64,000 bases of DNA, taken from positions 1 to 64,000 of the forward strand of contig JACRET010000002.1 in assembly GCA_016218105.1 (NCBI GenBank), given 5' to 3'. Positions 1 through 10,473 of the stretch are shown here, piece by piece. Below the pieces are notes generated by a model that was not told where the DNA came from, did no database searches, and saw nothing but the letters and a program-made list of their open reading frames with translations. The translations under genes were made by a program, and so were the position numbers. This DNA comes from Deltaproteobacteria bacterium (lineage in GTDB: Bacteria > Desulfobacterota > GWC2-55-46). The first letter of the stretch is position 1. Each line of letters begins with the position of its first letter.

Positions 1-204
1 GTTCTGCCAAGGGCAACGCTGGTTAGCTGTGTCCCGAAGGGATTACCGCTGAAAGCATCTAAGCGGGAAGCCCCTCCCAAGATAAGATCTCCCGGGCCAT
101 AAGGCTCCTAAAGATCACTTGGAGACTACAAGTTTGATAGGCCGGGTGTGTAAGCCCTGTAAGGGGTTAAGCTAACCGGTACTAATCGATCGTGAGGCTT
201 GACC
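1..204 (+). rRNA. rrl: 23S rRNA, 3' end only (5' part lies outside the window)
   Basis: Typical 23S 3' terminal sequence ending ...CTAACCGGTACTAATCGATCGTGAGGCTTGACC. Confidence 0.95.
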
Positions 205-293
205 ATTTTACTTATGTGTTCAGTTATTGATTCCCGGCGTCTTAAAAAGAACTTTACTCTATCGGTTGTTGTTTTTGAAAGTCGAATGTCGTT

Positions 294-411
<118 letters not shown>

Positions 412-420
412 TTAAATTGA

Positions 421-453
421 AACCCCTGTCTTGAAAGAGACAGGGGTTTTTTT
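421..453 (+). terminator. Rho-independent terminator of the rRNA operon
   Basis: AACCCCTGTCT-TGAA-AGAGACAGGGGTT followed by a T run. Confidence 0.9.
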
Positions 454-499
454 ATTCGCACTCACGGGTGAATAAGCATAGCGAGCGCATTCCGCGCAG

Positions 500-645
500 C
501 TTTACAACAGGCCTTTTTTCGCACTGACGCGCGCCTTCGGGGTAGGGTTCCTGACGCAGTCTGTCTCTCCCATCCGTTCGCTCGCCCCTTCCTCCCTTAT
601 GCGTTTGTCAATCTACGCCCTTGTGTTTGAGTAATATAAAAAAAT
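500..645 (-). repeat. Composite structured repeat, subfamily II copy a (diverged)
   Basis: Minus strand CACAAGGGCGTAGATTGACAAACGCATAAGGGAGGAAGGGGCGAGCGAACGG aligns with 46047-46100; downstream CTACCCCGAAGGCGCGCG resembles subfamily I. Confidence 0.6.
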
Positions 646-853
646 CTAAAACCCGCTGTCATTGCAAGCGGGGCGAACCGTCTCTTTCCAGCCCTGGAGC
701 GAAAGCAGGTTTGTTACGGGGCGGCACCGCCCGAGATCCGGCCGGTTTTAATAAAAATATATAAAAAGATAGAGCCAATTGTCTTTCAGTTTTTCCTGAT
801 TTTGCCGAAATACTTAGTATCCATTTGATAGCATTACCGGAGGCACTTACATT

Positions 854-1534
854 ATGGAAAATTATTCTCGATGGGAAGACGCAAATAAACCCAATCTGCC
901 TATTCCTCTTGGAGGCGAACTTCTTGCCGAAATATCGACCATGAATCTCCGGCTTAAAGTTTCGCTGGTGGGCATGGAAAAAGGCCAGTTTTTGCTTGCA
1001 AAGGCCTTGCCCAACGGCCTTGCCGGGACTTTCAGGAGTGAGAATCTCAAGGAGAGCCGCATCAAGCTCAGCTTCCTGCACGGGGGTACTGTCTACGGGT
1101 TCAGCTCGGAGATAATTAATATGGTCACACAGCCTGCAAAGATGTTTTTCATGGCCTACCCGGACAAAATAGAAGAGGTCAATGTACGTCATTCTACCCG
1201 CATCGACTGCACCCTTTCAGCCGTGACAATGATAGGCCATGAAATAGTAACACTGATCCTCGTCGATATAAGCGAAGAAGGCTGCCAGGCGGTGATAAAA
1301 GTCGAAGGCTCCAATAGCCCGCTTTTCGGGCTTGTACAGATGGACAAGAGAATAGACCTTAAAGTGCAATTTCCCGGCGCGCCGCACAGACACCCTATTA
1401 CAGGGATTATCAGGAATACAGGCATGGACAGCGACAAGATATTCCTCGGCATAAGCTTCATGGGGCTGAGGCCTGAGGTCAGAGACGAGCTTGAGAAGTA
1501 TATATCCCAGATATCGAAAAACAAAAAGCATTAG
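854..1534 (+). CDS. PilZ-domain protein (YcgR-like, c-di-GMP binding)
   Basis: N-terminal YcgR-like region; RHSTR (RxxxR) and DISEEG ([D/N]xSxxG) PilZ signature. Confidence 0.85.
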   Translation: MENYSRWEDANKPNLPIPLGGELLAEISTMNLRLKVSLVGMEKGQFLLAKALPNGLAGTFRSENLKESRIKLSFLHGGTVYGFSSEIINMVTQPAKMFFMAYPDKIEEVNVRHSTRIDCTLSAVTMIGHEIVTLILVDISEEGCQAVIKVEGSNSPLFGLVQMDKRIDLKVQFPGAPHRHPITGIIRNTGMDSDKIFLGISFMGLRPEVRDELEKYISQISKNKKH

Positions 1535-1559
1535 GTAAAAATCTTTGAAAAATATCACT

Positions 1560-1600
1560 GGCCCCCGGCGCCTCAAGAGGCGGCGGGGGCTTTTGTTTTG
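1560..1600 (+). terminator. Rho-independent terminator
   Basis: GCCCCCGGCGCCTCAAGAGGCGGCGGGGGC followed by TTTTGTTTT. Confidence 0.75.
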
Positions 1601-1706
1601 AACAGGCTTGAAAACGTATGTGCCGGGGGCTGGTGCGGGCCTTAAGGAAATTGGTTCAAAGAACATAAGTTTTCCTGTATCATTTATTTGTATGGGGCTT
1701 CGTAAT

Positions 1707-2586
1707 ATGAACACCTCAAAAAAATCCACACTCTTTACCTCCCTCATGGTCGTCTCGATGGTCATCTGGGGCGGGAGCTGGGTATCCGCCAAGTCGATAG
1801 CAAATACGCTCCCCTCGGAGACACTCACCTTCTGGAGGTTTTTTGTTAATTTTATCGCCCTTTTTCCCGTGCTACTTCTGGTCAAAGAGCCTTTCAAGGC
1901 CGACAGGAAGGCACTGGCCTATACGCTAACGGGATCGCTTTTCATGGGCGGGTACCTGTACCTGTTCTTCAAGGGGCTGAAATACGGTTTCGCCGGGGCC
2001 GCTGGCGTACTTGTGACTACGACCGTACCTCTCTTGACCTTTGTTTTATCGGCGGTCTTTTACAGGCATAAGTTCTCCGCAAGGGATTTGACAGGGCTTG
2101 TTTTCGGGATACTCGGCGGCTCCATACTCCTCGGGATATGGACGCTCGACATGGATAAGATACTTATCAGCGGAAATCTTTATTTCCTGTTAGCGGCTCT
2201 CCTATGGGCGCTGTTGACAATATGCAGCCAGCAGGCGGGAAATACTATTTCGCCGATAGTCTTTAGCTTCCTCGCGAACGCCTTCTGCACCTTGATAGCC
2301 TTTTTTGTAGCCCTTCCTTACGGGATCATGGGAGCCTTCGAGCAGGGCGCGCATTTCTGGCTCAATATATTCTACCTTGCCGCAATCTCAAGGCGCCTTT
2401 GCCACGACCGTCTACTTTTTCGCCTCAAGCATATTAAGCTCACGGAAGGCAAGCTCATTTGTATTTCTGGTGCCGTTTAGCGCTGTCATCCTGAGCTGGT
2501 TTTTTTTGGGGGAAGTGCCGAGGATCAATACGATAGCCGGCGGCTCGCTGGCGATCGGGGCTGTGTATATAATAAATCAAAGATAG
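1707..2586 (+). pseudogene. EamA/DMT-family transporter with an apparent +1 frameshift
   Basis: ORF 1608..2480 matches a DMT transporter up to ...IFYLAAIS; the rest (GAFATTVYFFASSILSSRKASSFVFLVPFSAVILSWFFLGE...) continues in ORF 2377..2586. Likely ATG at 1707. Confidence 0.8.
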
Positions 2587-2624
2587 TCCGGCAGGCTGCT
2601 AAGCCGTTTTTGCTTTTTGTTTTT

Positions 2625-2800
2625 AAAAAATACCAGTGGTATTGCGTAGGAGGCAAACGACCGGGCTTCAGTTCCATTGGAGGGAGAGAGCCGACAGCGA
2701 GCGGAGTCAATACCCGAAAGCGCGGCGGCAGCGCGCAAAAAGGCCTTTGCCAGGCTGGAATGAGTTTTCAAATCCCCGGCCCGTTCTTCGAGCGGGACCT
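2625..2800 (+). repeat. Composite structured repeat, subfamily I copy a
   Basis: GGTATTGCGTAGG...CGAACGACCGGGCTTCAGTTCCATTGGAGGGAG..GCCGACAGCGAGCGGAGTCAATACCC + GC hairpin + GGCCCGTTC palindrome; shared with 18225-18416 and 60841-61030. Confidence 0.85.
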
Positions 2801-3004
2801 GCACAGAAACCTGTTAGCCCGTGCGAACGGCGGTAAACTTTTCCCTTAATTTTTTACGGAAAACTCCGATTTAAAGAGGGTAAATATTTTTTTATTTCAG
2901 TGATTTTCGTCCCTTGAGCGGAGTTTGAAAAGGTCAGAAAAACCTTGACTTTTCAATTGATTAAGAGTAATTTTTAATAGAATTATAAAGGACAGGGGGG
3001 CCTA

Positions 3005-4423
3005 ATGGCAAAAAAGATACTTCTGGCGGATGACAGTATAACGATCCAGAAGGTCATATCCATTACTTTCGCTTCTGAGAGCTACGACCTGACGATAGTC
3101 GGGGATGGCGATGCGGCGATAAGAAAGGCAAAAGAGCTTAACCCCGACCTTGTAATGGCAGACGTAGCCATGCCGGGCAAAACCGGTTATGAAGTCTGTG
3201 AAACTATTAAAAAAGACCCTGCCTTTAAAAATACCCCGGTACTCCTGCTGGCCGGCACCTTCGAGCCCCTTAATAGAGATGAGGCCTTGAGGGTCGGCGC
3301 AGACGACAGCATTATAAAGCCTTTTGAATCCCAGGAACTTACAGAAAAGGTAAGAGAGCTTCTTGGTAAGGCTGAGGCGCGCCTTACAATCGAACAGGCG
3401 CCGCCTCCTGTTGCGGCAAAGGCACAAGCACAATCCGCGCCATCCGCCCCTGAAGATATATGGCAGGCCAGTGACTTCCTGGGCTTTACCGAGGAGACTG
3501 AGAAGAACGAGTTCAAGAGCGACGCTGCGCCTGATCTGGATTTCCTCGACGGCGGTCTCTTTGAGGAGCCGCAGAAAGACCTCTCCTCTTCCGATTTTTC
3601 AATCCCGCATGAGAAGGATTTTCTTGATCTTGAGTTCAGGGACGATGAGATAAAATCCGCGGAGCCAGTCGAAGTAAAAGAAAACAAGGATGATGCGTTC
3701 GGGGCGGATTTCGAATCGTTCAAGGCCGGGCCGTTCGAGGTCGAGCCTTTTGACATCGAATCCTTCGCTGAGCCTAAAAAAACAGAGGCCAAGCCGGAAC
3801 CCGTAAAACAGAATATAGACGTCTCCACGGATTTTTCAAGACCTGATTTTGATTTTTCGTCTTTCGATGCCGGGCAGACAAGCTCCTTCGAGTCCATAGA
3901 TGATTTTGAGCCCGCGCCCGCTGAGGCGGCCAAGCCCTTTTGGGCTGAAAATCTTAAGCAGGATGAGGCGGAACAGGGCGGCCTGGCTGAGCCCGAGCTT
4001 ATCGAGGTCAACGAGGACGCTGTAGCAGAGGAGACCCCTCAGCCTGGGCCGTTCTTCGAGGAACCGGTGTTCAATGAGCCGGTAAAACCGTTTATTCCGG
4101 AGAGACCCATTTCAAAGGCGGAGCCCACGGTACGGCTAGAGGCGGTACAGCCTTTAGAGGTGGCTCCGCCAGCGCCTAAGGCCGCGCCACTGTCCCCCGC
4201 GCTTGAGAGGAGCGTTGAAAAGGTTGAGACAAAGGCGAAAGAGGCGATAGGGGATAAATTTGAGGGTTTAGGTATCCCCAGGGAACAGGTCGAGGCGATA
4301 GTCGCCAGGGTTGCCAGAGAGGTCATAGAGGAAATAGCCTGGGAGGTCATACCCGAGCTTGCCGAAGAACTTATAAAAGCCGAGATAAGCAAGGCGAAAG
4401 AGGCGATCTTAAAACTGAAATAA
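3005..4423 (+). CDS. Response-regulator receiver protein with long acidic linker and C-terminal helix
   Basis: N-terminal REC domain (ILLADDSITIQKVI...DLVMADVAMPGKTGYEVCE...IIKPF), ~250-aa D/E/P/F-rich linker, C-terminal amphipathic helix. Confidence 0.85.
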   Translation: MAKKILLADDSITIQKVISITFASESYDLTIVGDGDAAIRKAKELNPDLVMADVAMPGKTGYEVCETIKKDPAFKNTPVLLLAGTFEPLNRDEALRVGADDSIIKPFESQELTEKVRELLGKAEARLTIEQAPPPVAAKAQAQSAPSAPEDIWQASDFLGFTEETEKNEFKSDAAPDLDFLDGGLFEEPQKDLSSSDFSIPHEKDFLDLEFRDDEIKSAEPVEVKENKDDAFGADFESFKAGPFEVEPFDIESFAEPKKTEAKPEPVKQNIDVSTDFSRPDFDFSSFDAGQTSSFESIDDFEPAPAEAAKPFWAENLKQDEAEQGGLAEPELIEVNEDAVAEETPQPGPFFEEPVFNEPVKPFIPERPISKAEPTVRLEAVQPLEVAPPAPKAAPLSPALERSVEKVETKAKEAIGDKFEGLGIPREQVEAIVARVAREVIEEIAWEVIPELAEELIKAEISKAKEAILKLK

Positions 4424-4721
4424 AAGAAAGCCTTAATCTAACAGGTTGCATGGATTTCTCAGCAGCCTGCTAATTCCCGTCAAGGATACATAGAATTATC
4501 CCGACTAAATTCTTAGCATTCCCGTTACATATGATTTCATCGGCTGAACCTCAGGCCGATTTTTTAATTTCGTATTATAATATTTTTTGCTGAGAAAATG
4601 CTCCGCCCTGAGGTCGCCGCACGGCGGCTCAAAGCCTCCATGCTCAGAAGTAGCTGTTGGCCGGTCATTGCGTAAAAAAGGTTATTATTTTAAAGAAAAA
4701 AATAAAATCAAACGGAATAAT

Positions 4722-7385
4722 ATGGACGAAAAAACGCTTGAAAAAACATATGAGCCCGCCTCGGTTGAGGAGAGATGGGTAAACCACTGGATAGATTCAA
4801 GGATCGGGACCCCTGACCTCGAATCAAAAAAGCCGTGCTTCTCGATGGTGATACCGCCGCCGAACATAACAGGCGCGCTGCATCTGGGACACGCGCTCAA
4901 TTCCACCCTGCAGGATATATTGGCGAGGTACAAGAGGCTTAAGGGATTCAACGTCCTCTGGCTTCCAGGCATTGACCACGCGGGTATCGCCACTCAGAAC
5001 GTCGTTGAAAGGAAGCTCTCCGAAGAGGGCGTGACGAGGCACCAGATCGGTAGAGACGAGTTCATAAGCCGCGTCTGGAAGTGGAAAGAGGAATCTGGCG
5101 GCACGATCATAAACCAGCTCAAGAGGCTTGGCGCGTCGTGCGACTGGACAAGGCTCAGGTTTACTATGGACGAGGGGCTCTCCCGCGCCGTCAGGGAGGT
5201 CTTCACCAAGCTGTATAAAGAGGGGCTCATCTACAGGGGCGACTACATCATAAACTGGTGCCCGAGGTGCCACACGGCGCTATCCGACCTTGAAGTCCAG
5301 TTTGAGGAGACAGGCGGCAGCCTTTACTATATGGAGTATCCGCTTGCGGAGCCAGTGGGGGAGGTAACATCGCTTACGGTGGCAACCACAAGGCCGGAGA
5401 CGATGCTCGGAGATACGGCAGTCGCGGTAAACCCTGCTGACGAGAGGTATAAGGCGCTCATCGGCAAGAATATAAGGCTCCCGCTTACCGGCAGGGAGAT
5501 ACCGGTTATCGGTGATGATTCCGTGAGCATCGAGTTCGGGACAGGCGCGGTGAAGATAACGCCCGCCCATGATTTTAACGACTTCGAGGTGTCGAAGAGG
5601 CACGGCCTTCCGGTATTGAAGATAATGGATGAGAATGCGGTATTGAACGGCAGCGCCGGTGATTTCAAGGGCCAGGACAGGTTCACGGGGCGTAAAAAAG
5701 TTATAGAGGGCTTGAAGGGGCTTGGGCTCCTTAAAAAGATAGAAGACTACAAGATAATGCTCGGCGAGTGCTACAGGTGCTCTACCATCGTCGAGCCGAC
5801 GTTATCCAAACAGTGGTTCGTCAAGGTCGCGCCTTTGGCTGAGCCAGCGATAAAGGCTGTTGAGAATAATGAGACAAAATTCGTCCCCAAGGGATGGGAG
5901 AATACCTATTTCGACTGGATGCGAAATATTCGGGACTGGTGCATCTCCCGCCAGATATGGTGGGGGCACAGGATACCGGCATGGCACTGCAAGGACTGCG
6001 GCTACGTGACGGTCGCAACCGTTGACCCTTCCAGGTGCGAGGGGTGCGGCGGCGCTAACATTGAGCAGGACAGCGATGTGCTCGACACATGGTTCTCATC
6101 GGCCCTCTGGCCGTTCTCGACATTAGGCTGGCCCGATAAGACCAAAGAGCTGGAGCTCTTCTATCCGACCTCGGTTTTGTCAACGAGCTTCGATATAATA
6201 TTTTTCTGGGTCGCCAGGATGATGATGATGGGCATCAAGTTCATGGGCGACGTGCCGTTTGGGGACGTTTACATCCACGCGCTTATCCGCGACGCGGAGG
6301 GGCGGAAGATGAGCAAGAGCAAGGGGAACGTCATCGACCCCCTTATCATGATGGAGAGGTACGGGACGGACGCGTTCAGGTTCACGCTTGCCGCGCTTGC
6401 GGCGCAGGGAAGGGACATCAAGCTCGCGGAGGAGAGGGTCGCCGGATACAGGAATTTCTGCAATAAGATCTGGAACCTCGCCCGTTTTACCCTGATGAAT
6501 ATCGGGCCTGATTACTCCGAGGCCTTCGACGAAGCGAAGCTGAACGAGGCCGACAAATGGATACTTTACAGGCTCACGGCCTGCAAGAACGAGGTCTCCG
6601 CCGCCATAGACGGAAACGGCGCGGAGGGGTATAAGTTCGATGAGGCGGCGCGCGTCCTCTACAGGTTCGTCTGGAACGAGCTCTGCGACTGGTACGTGGA
6701 GCTTATAAAGAAAGACCTTAAGGGCGAGAGGGGAGATGAGCGCAAATCCGCATCAACGGCGGTGCTTGTCAGGGTATTGAAGGATGCCTTGAAAATACTC
6801 CATCCTTTCATGCCTTTTATAACCGAGGAGATATACAGTTACCTCCCTGGAGCGGACAAGACCCTGTCAGAGGCGTCTTATCCCGAGGCTGAATACAGGT
6901 TCGGGAAGGAAGCCGGGGAGATGGAAGCCGCGATGGACTTCATAGTGAAGGTAAGAAACATCAGGACAGAGCTTAACGTATCGCCCGCGAAGAAGGTCGA
7001 GTGCCGCTATTACGCGTCGGGGGATACCATAAGGAAATTATCGGACTATGTTGTCGATCTGGCGAAGATCACCGACTTGAAAGAAGCGCCTCATGGAAGC
7101 GAACGCCCGAAGAACTCGGCTTACGCGATATCGGAGGGGAATGAGATATATATCCCCATAGCCGCCCTCATCGATATTGAAGTGGAGGAGAAGCGGCTTA
7201 AAAAAGAGATCGACAAGGTGCTTGCGGAATACGAGGGCGTCGAGAAGAAACTGAGTAATGAGGCGTTCACGGGCAAGGCCCCCAAAGAGGTCGTTCTCAA
7301 AGAGAGGGAACGGCTTAACGCGCTCTTTGAGAGTAAATCCAGGCTTGAGGCCGGTCTTGAGCGTCTAAGGAGTTTCAAGGGATGA
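4722..7385 (+). CDS. valS: Valyl-tRNA synthetase
   Basis: Class Ia aaRS with PPPNITGALHLGHAL (HIGH) and KMSKSKGN (KMSKS); ORF track starts at 4587 but ATG 4722 (MDEKTLEKTYEPASVEERW) is the likely start. Confidence 0.97.
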   Translation: MDEKTLEKTYEPASVEERWVNHWIDSRIGTPDLESKKPCFSMVIPPPNITGALHLGHALNSTLQDILARYKRLKGFNVLWLPGIDHAGIATQNVVERKLSEEGVTRHQIGRDEFISRVWKWKEESGGTIINQLKRLGASCDWTRLRFTMDEGLSRAVREVFTKLYKEGLIYRGDYIINWCPRCHTALSDLEVQFEETGGSLYYMEYPLAEPVGEVTSLTVATTRPETMLGDTAVAVNPADERYKALIGKNIRLPLTGREIPVIGDDSVSIEFGTGAVKITPAHDFNDFEVSKRHGLPVLKIMDENAVLNGSAGDFKGQDRFTGRKKVIEGLKGLGLLKKIEDYKIMLGECYRCSTIVEPTLSKQWFVKVAPLAEPAIKAVENNETKFVPKGWENTYFDWMRNIRDWCISRQIWWGHRIPAWHCKDCGYVTVATVDPSRCEGCGGANIEQDSDVLDTWFSSALWPFSTLGWPDKTKELELFYPTSVLSTSFDIIFFWVARMMMMGIKFMGDVPFGDVYIHALIRDAEGRKMSKSKGNVIDPLIMMERYGTDAFRFTLAALAAQGRDIKLAEERVAGYRNFCNKIWNLARFTLMNIGPDYSEAFDEAKLNEADKWILYRLTACKNEVSAAIDGNGAEGYKFDEAARVLYRFVWNELCDWYVELIKKDLKGERGDERKSASTAVLVRVLKDALKILHPFMPFITEEIYSYLPGADKTLSEASYPEAEYRFGKEAGEMEAAMDFIVKVRNIRTELNVSPAKKVECRYYASGDTIRKLSDYVVDLAKITDLKEAPHGSERPKNSAYAISEGNEIYIPIAALIDIEVEEKRLKKEIDKVLAEYEGVEKKLSNEAFTGKAPKEVVLKERERLNALFESKSRLEAGLERLRSFKG

Positions 7386-8278
7386 GGGAGAAAGAAAAAA
7401 ACGCCGAAAAGCTCTATAACCTGCCCGGGCTTTATGAATACGCCGGGCTCCTCGTAAAGGCGGCCCTTGCCGAGGATATCGGCAACGGCGACATTACGAC
7501 CGGCGCGATAGTGCCGCGCGCGCAAATGGGCGAAGCGCGGTTCATAGCCAAAGAGGGCTTTACCCTGGCCGGGCTATTCATAGCCGAGAAGGTGTTCAAG
7601 CAACTTGATAAAAAGGTTTCCTTCAAAACGAAGTACAAGGACGGCGACACTGTAAGGAATGGACAGGTGATAGCCTCTATTTCAGGGAGGCTTCAGACGA
7701 TACTCGAGGGGGAGCGGGTAGCCCTTAACTTTATGCAGAGGCTCTCCGGCATAGCCACGCTTACATCGGCCTTTATAAAAAACGCAGGCCCCAAGGTCAG
7801 GATCCTCGATACCAGGAAGACAACCCCATGCCTGAGGCTTTTGGAAAAATACGCCGTAAGGGCGGGCGGAGGATACAACCACAGGTTCGGGCTTTTCGAT
7901 TCCGTTCTTATAAAAGACAATCACATAAAGGCGGCGGGGTCGGTCGCCAAGGCCGTCCTCAAGGTAAACAGGAAGTACGGGGACAATATCCTCGTTGAGG
8001 TCGAGGTCACTAATTTTAAAGAAGTCAAAGAGGCGCTCTCATCCGGCGCCGATATCATAATGCTTGACAACATGGACCCCGGTAAGATCAAAAAGGCATT
8101 GAAGATAATAGATAACAGGGCTCTCGTGGAGGCCTCCGGCGGGATAAACCTCTCTAATGTAAGAGAGTTCGCGTCAACGGGCATTGATTTCATCTCCGTA
8201 GGCGCGCTCACGCATTCCGCCAGGGCGGTGGATATCAGCATGGAAGTGGTATCATATGCCGGTAAAAGAGGCCGCTGA
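7382..8278 (+). CDS. nadC: Nicotinate-nucleotide pyrophosphorylase (carboxylating)
   Basis: AEDIGNGDITT, LDTRKTTPCLRLLEKYAVRAGGGYNHRFGLFD, EVEV, ASGGI motifs; start overlaps valS stop. Confidence 0.96.
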   Translation: MREKEKNAEKLYNLPGLYEYAGLLVKAALAEDIGNGDITTGAIVPRAQMGEARFIAKEGFTLAGLFIAEKVFKQLDKKVSFKTKYKDGDTVRNGQVIASISGRLQTILEGERVALNFMQRLSGIATLTSAFIKNAGPKVRILDTRKTTPCLRLLEKYAVRAGGGYNHRFGLFDSVLIKDNHIKAAGSVAKAVLKVNRKYGDNILVEVEVTNFKEVKEALSSGADIIMLDNMDPGKIKKALKIIDNRALVEASGGINLSNVREFASTGIDFISVGALTHSARAVDISMEVVSYAGKRGR

Positions 8279-9245
8279 GATCGAAATAATAAGGCTTATG
8301 AAGGCCGGAAGAGGCGCATACACCTCCGGCCAGTCACTGAGCAGTTCCCTGGGTATTTCAAGAACGGCTGTCTGGAAACACATCAAGACCTTGAAGAAGA
8401 TGGGTTTCCAGATAGAGGCGAGCCCTTCAAAGGGGTACAGATTGACCGGAGAGCTCCCTTTTAACGGGGTCGAGGTCGCCTCAAGCCTTTCAACGAAGTT
8501 TGTCGGAAAGAATATCTTTTTTTACCCCAGGATAGATTCGACAAACATAAAGGCTTTTGAGCTTGGGAGAAGCGGCGAGGGCGAAGGCACGGCCGTAATA
8601 GCCGAGGCGCAGGACAAGGGCAAAGGCCGGGTAGGCAGGGTGTGGGAGTCGCCGGCAGGGCTTAACCTGTATACGTCGATAATACTGAGGCCGCCGGTAG
8701 CGCCTCAGTTCGCGCACAACCTGACATTCGTTCTGGCGGTGGCCGCGGCAGAGGCTGTCGGCTTGTTTGTAAAACAAAGGCCCACGGTCAAATGGCCGAA
8801 CGATGTCCTCGTAAACGGCCGTAAACTCGCCGGTATTCTCCTTGAGATGGACTCGGAGCCCGACAGGGTGCATTTTGTGGTCGCGGGCATCGGCGTCAAC
8901 ATCAACATCAGAAGGGAAATGTTCCCGCCGTATATAAAAAATACCGCCACATCCATTGCCGAGGAGAGGGGCGAAGAGGCGGGGAGGGCCGAGTTCGCCC
9001 GGTCACTTTATTCGAGCATAGAGCTATGGTATAAGATATACTTGGATAAAGGCTTTTTGCCCATTCTGGAGGCATGGAAAGGGTATTTTGACGCGGAGGG
9101 GAAAGAGGTAAGGGTAAGCTCTTTCAACCGCGCCATAACAGGCGTATGTTGCGGGGTTGACGCGGACGGCGCGTTGCTTGTAAAGCTTTCTTCGGGCAAG
9201 GTCGAAAGGGTCGTGTCAGGGGATGTTGAGACAGGAAAAACCTAA
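8256..9245 (+). CDS. birA: Bifunctional biotin ligase / biotin operon repressor
   Basis: N-terminal HTH, KGKGRVGRVWESPAGLNLYTSI and KWPNDVLVNGRKLAGILLE motifs. Confidence 0.95.
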   Translation: MPVKEAAEIEIIRLMKAGRGAYTSGQSLSSSLGISRTAVWKHIKTLKKMGFQIEASPSKGYRLTGELPFNGVEVASSLSTKFVGKNIFFYPRIDSTNIKAFELGRSGEGEGTAVIAEAQDKGKGRVGRVWESPAGLNLYTSIILRPPVAPQFAHNLTFVLAVAAAEAVGLFVKQRPTVKWPNDVLVNGRKLAGILLEMDSEPDRVHFVVAGIGVNINIRREMFPPYIKNTATSIAEERGEEAGRAEFARSLYSSIELWYKIYLDKGFLPILEAWKGYFDAEGKEVRVSSFNRAITGVCCGVDADGALLVKLSSGKVERVVSGDVETGKT

Positions 9246-9246
9246 A

Positions 9247-10005
9247 ATGCTCCTTGCCATAGACATAGGCAATACAAATATAGTCCTCGGATTGTTCGAA
9301 GGTGACGGCCTCAAGGCGCACTGGCGGGTCAGCGCCGATAAAAAACGGACGCATGATGAGTACGGCGCGTTGCTGATAAGCCTGATAACCCGTGTCTCCA
9401 GGGGCGCAATTAGCGGTTCGATAATATGCTCTGTAGTGCCGGAGCTGACCCCGGTGATCAAAAGCGCTTTAAAAAAACACCTCGGGCTCGAAGGTTTGAT
9501 CGCCGGTGAGGACATACCTTTTCCCATACCGGTATTGACCGACAACCCGCGCGAGGTCGGCGCTGACAGGATAGTGAACGTTGTTGCGGCCTACAGGGAG
9601 CATAAGACTTCACTCATAGTAGTGGATTTCGGCACAGCCGTTACATTCGACTACGTGACCACTAAAGGGGAGTACGGCGGCGGGGTGATAGCTCCGGGCG
9701 TTGCGATCTCTGCCGGAGCCCTCTTTGAGAAGACGGCGAAGCTGCCTAAGGTGGACGTCATAAAGCCAGCTTCCGTAATAGGAAAAAATACCGTCTCCGC
9801 CATGCAGTCCGGGATATATTGGGGCTTTATAGGGCTGGTGGACGGCATCATAGAGAGGATGATGGCCGAGCTTAAGGATACGCCTGAGATCGCCGCCACG
9901 GGCGGGCTGGCGCCCCTTGTAGCCGGCCAATCAAAGTATGTTGCAAGCTCAGACGAATTCCTTACCCTAAAGGGTTTGAAGATCATATACGAAGGGAAGC
10001 GATAA
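9247..10005 (+). CDS. coaX: Type III pantothenate kinase
   Basis: MLLAIDIGNTNIVLGLF, GADRIVNVVAAYRE, DFGTAVTFDYV; ORF track start at 9223. Confidence 0.96.
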   Translation: MLLAIDIGNTNIVLGLFEGDGLKAHWRVSADKKRTHDEYGALLISLITRVSRGAISGSIICSVVPELTPVIKSALKKHLGLEGLIAGEDIPFPIPVLTDNPREVGADRIVNVVAAYREHKTSLIVVDFGTAVTFDYVTTKGEYGGGVIAPGVAISAGALFEKTAKLPKVDVIKPASVIGKNTVSAMQSGIYWGFIGLVDGIIERMMAELKDTPEIAATGGLAPLVAGQSKYVASSDEFLTLKGLKIIYEGKR

Positions 10006-10473
10006 ATGGAAGGAAGCGCGCGCGAGCAGTTCCTCGCGGGGAAAAGGTTTTTAAGAGAAGACAATATGGACAAGGCCCTGAGAGCGTTCGAGAAGGCCTA
10101 CAAGGAAGACAGGGAAAACCCGGATTTCATGTCCTATTACGGGATGTGCAAGGCCCTTCGCGGGGGCGAGATCGGCCTTGGGCTGGAGCTTTGCACAAGG
10201 GCCATAAAAAAAGAGTTCTTCAAGGCCGAGTTCTATAGGAACCTCGGCAAGGTCTATATGGCGGCCGGGAACAAGAAAGGCGCGATAAAGGTCTTCCTGA
10301 AGGGGCTTAAGTTTGACCCGCAGAACGAGGAGCTGAATAAGCTTTTGATCGACCTGGGCTTCAGAAACAAGCCCGTAATACAGGGGCTCGACAGGGGCAA
10401 TCCGGTAAACAAGTTTTTAGGTATACTGTTCAGAAGGACGATCCCAAACCTGTTTAAAAAAAAGAAAAGCTGA
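10006..10473 (+). CDS. TPR-repeat protein
   Basis: Tandem TPR-like helices (ALRAFEKAYKEDRENPDFMSYYGMCKAL...). Confidence 0.7.
   Translation: MEGSAREQFLAGKRFLREDNMDKALRAFEKAYKEDRENPDFMSYYGMCKALRGGEIGLGLELCTRAIKKEFFKAEFYRNLGKVYMAAGNKKGAIKVFLKGLKFDPQNEELNKLLIDLGFRNKPVIQGLDRGNPVNKFLGILFRRTIPNLFKKKKS

Noticed and set aside
3187-4011. Large antisense ORF (274 aa, Ser-rich) opposite the response regulator
   Set aside because: Mirror of a GA-rich acidic coding region; no domain or upstream signals.
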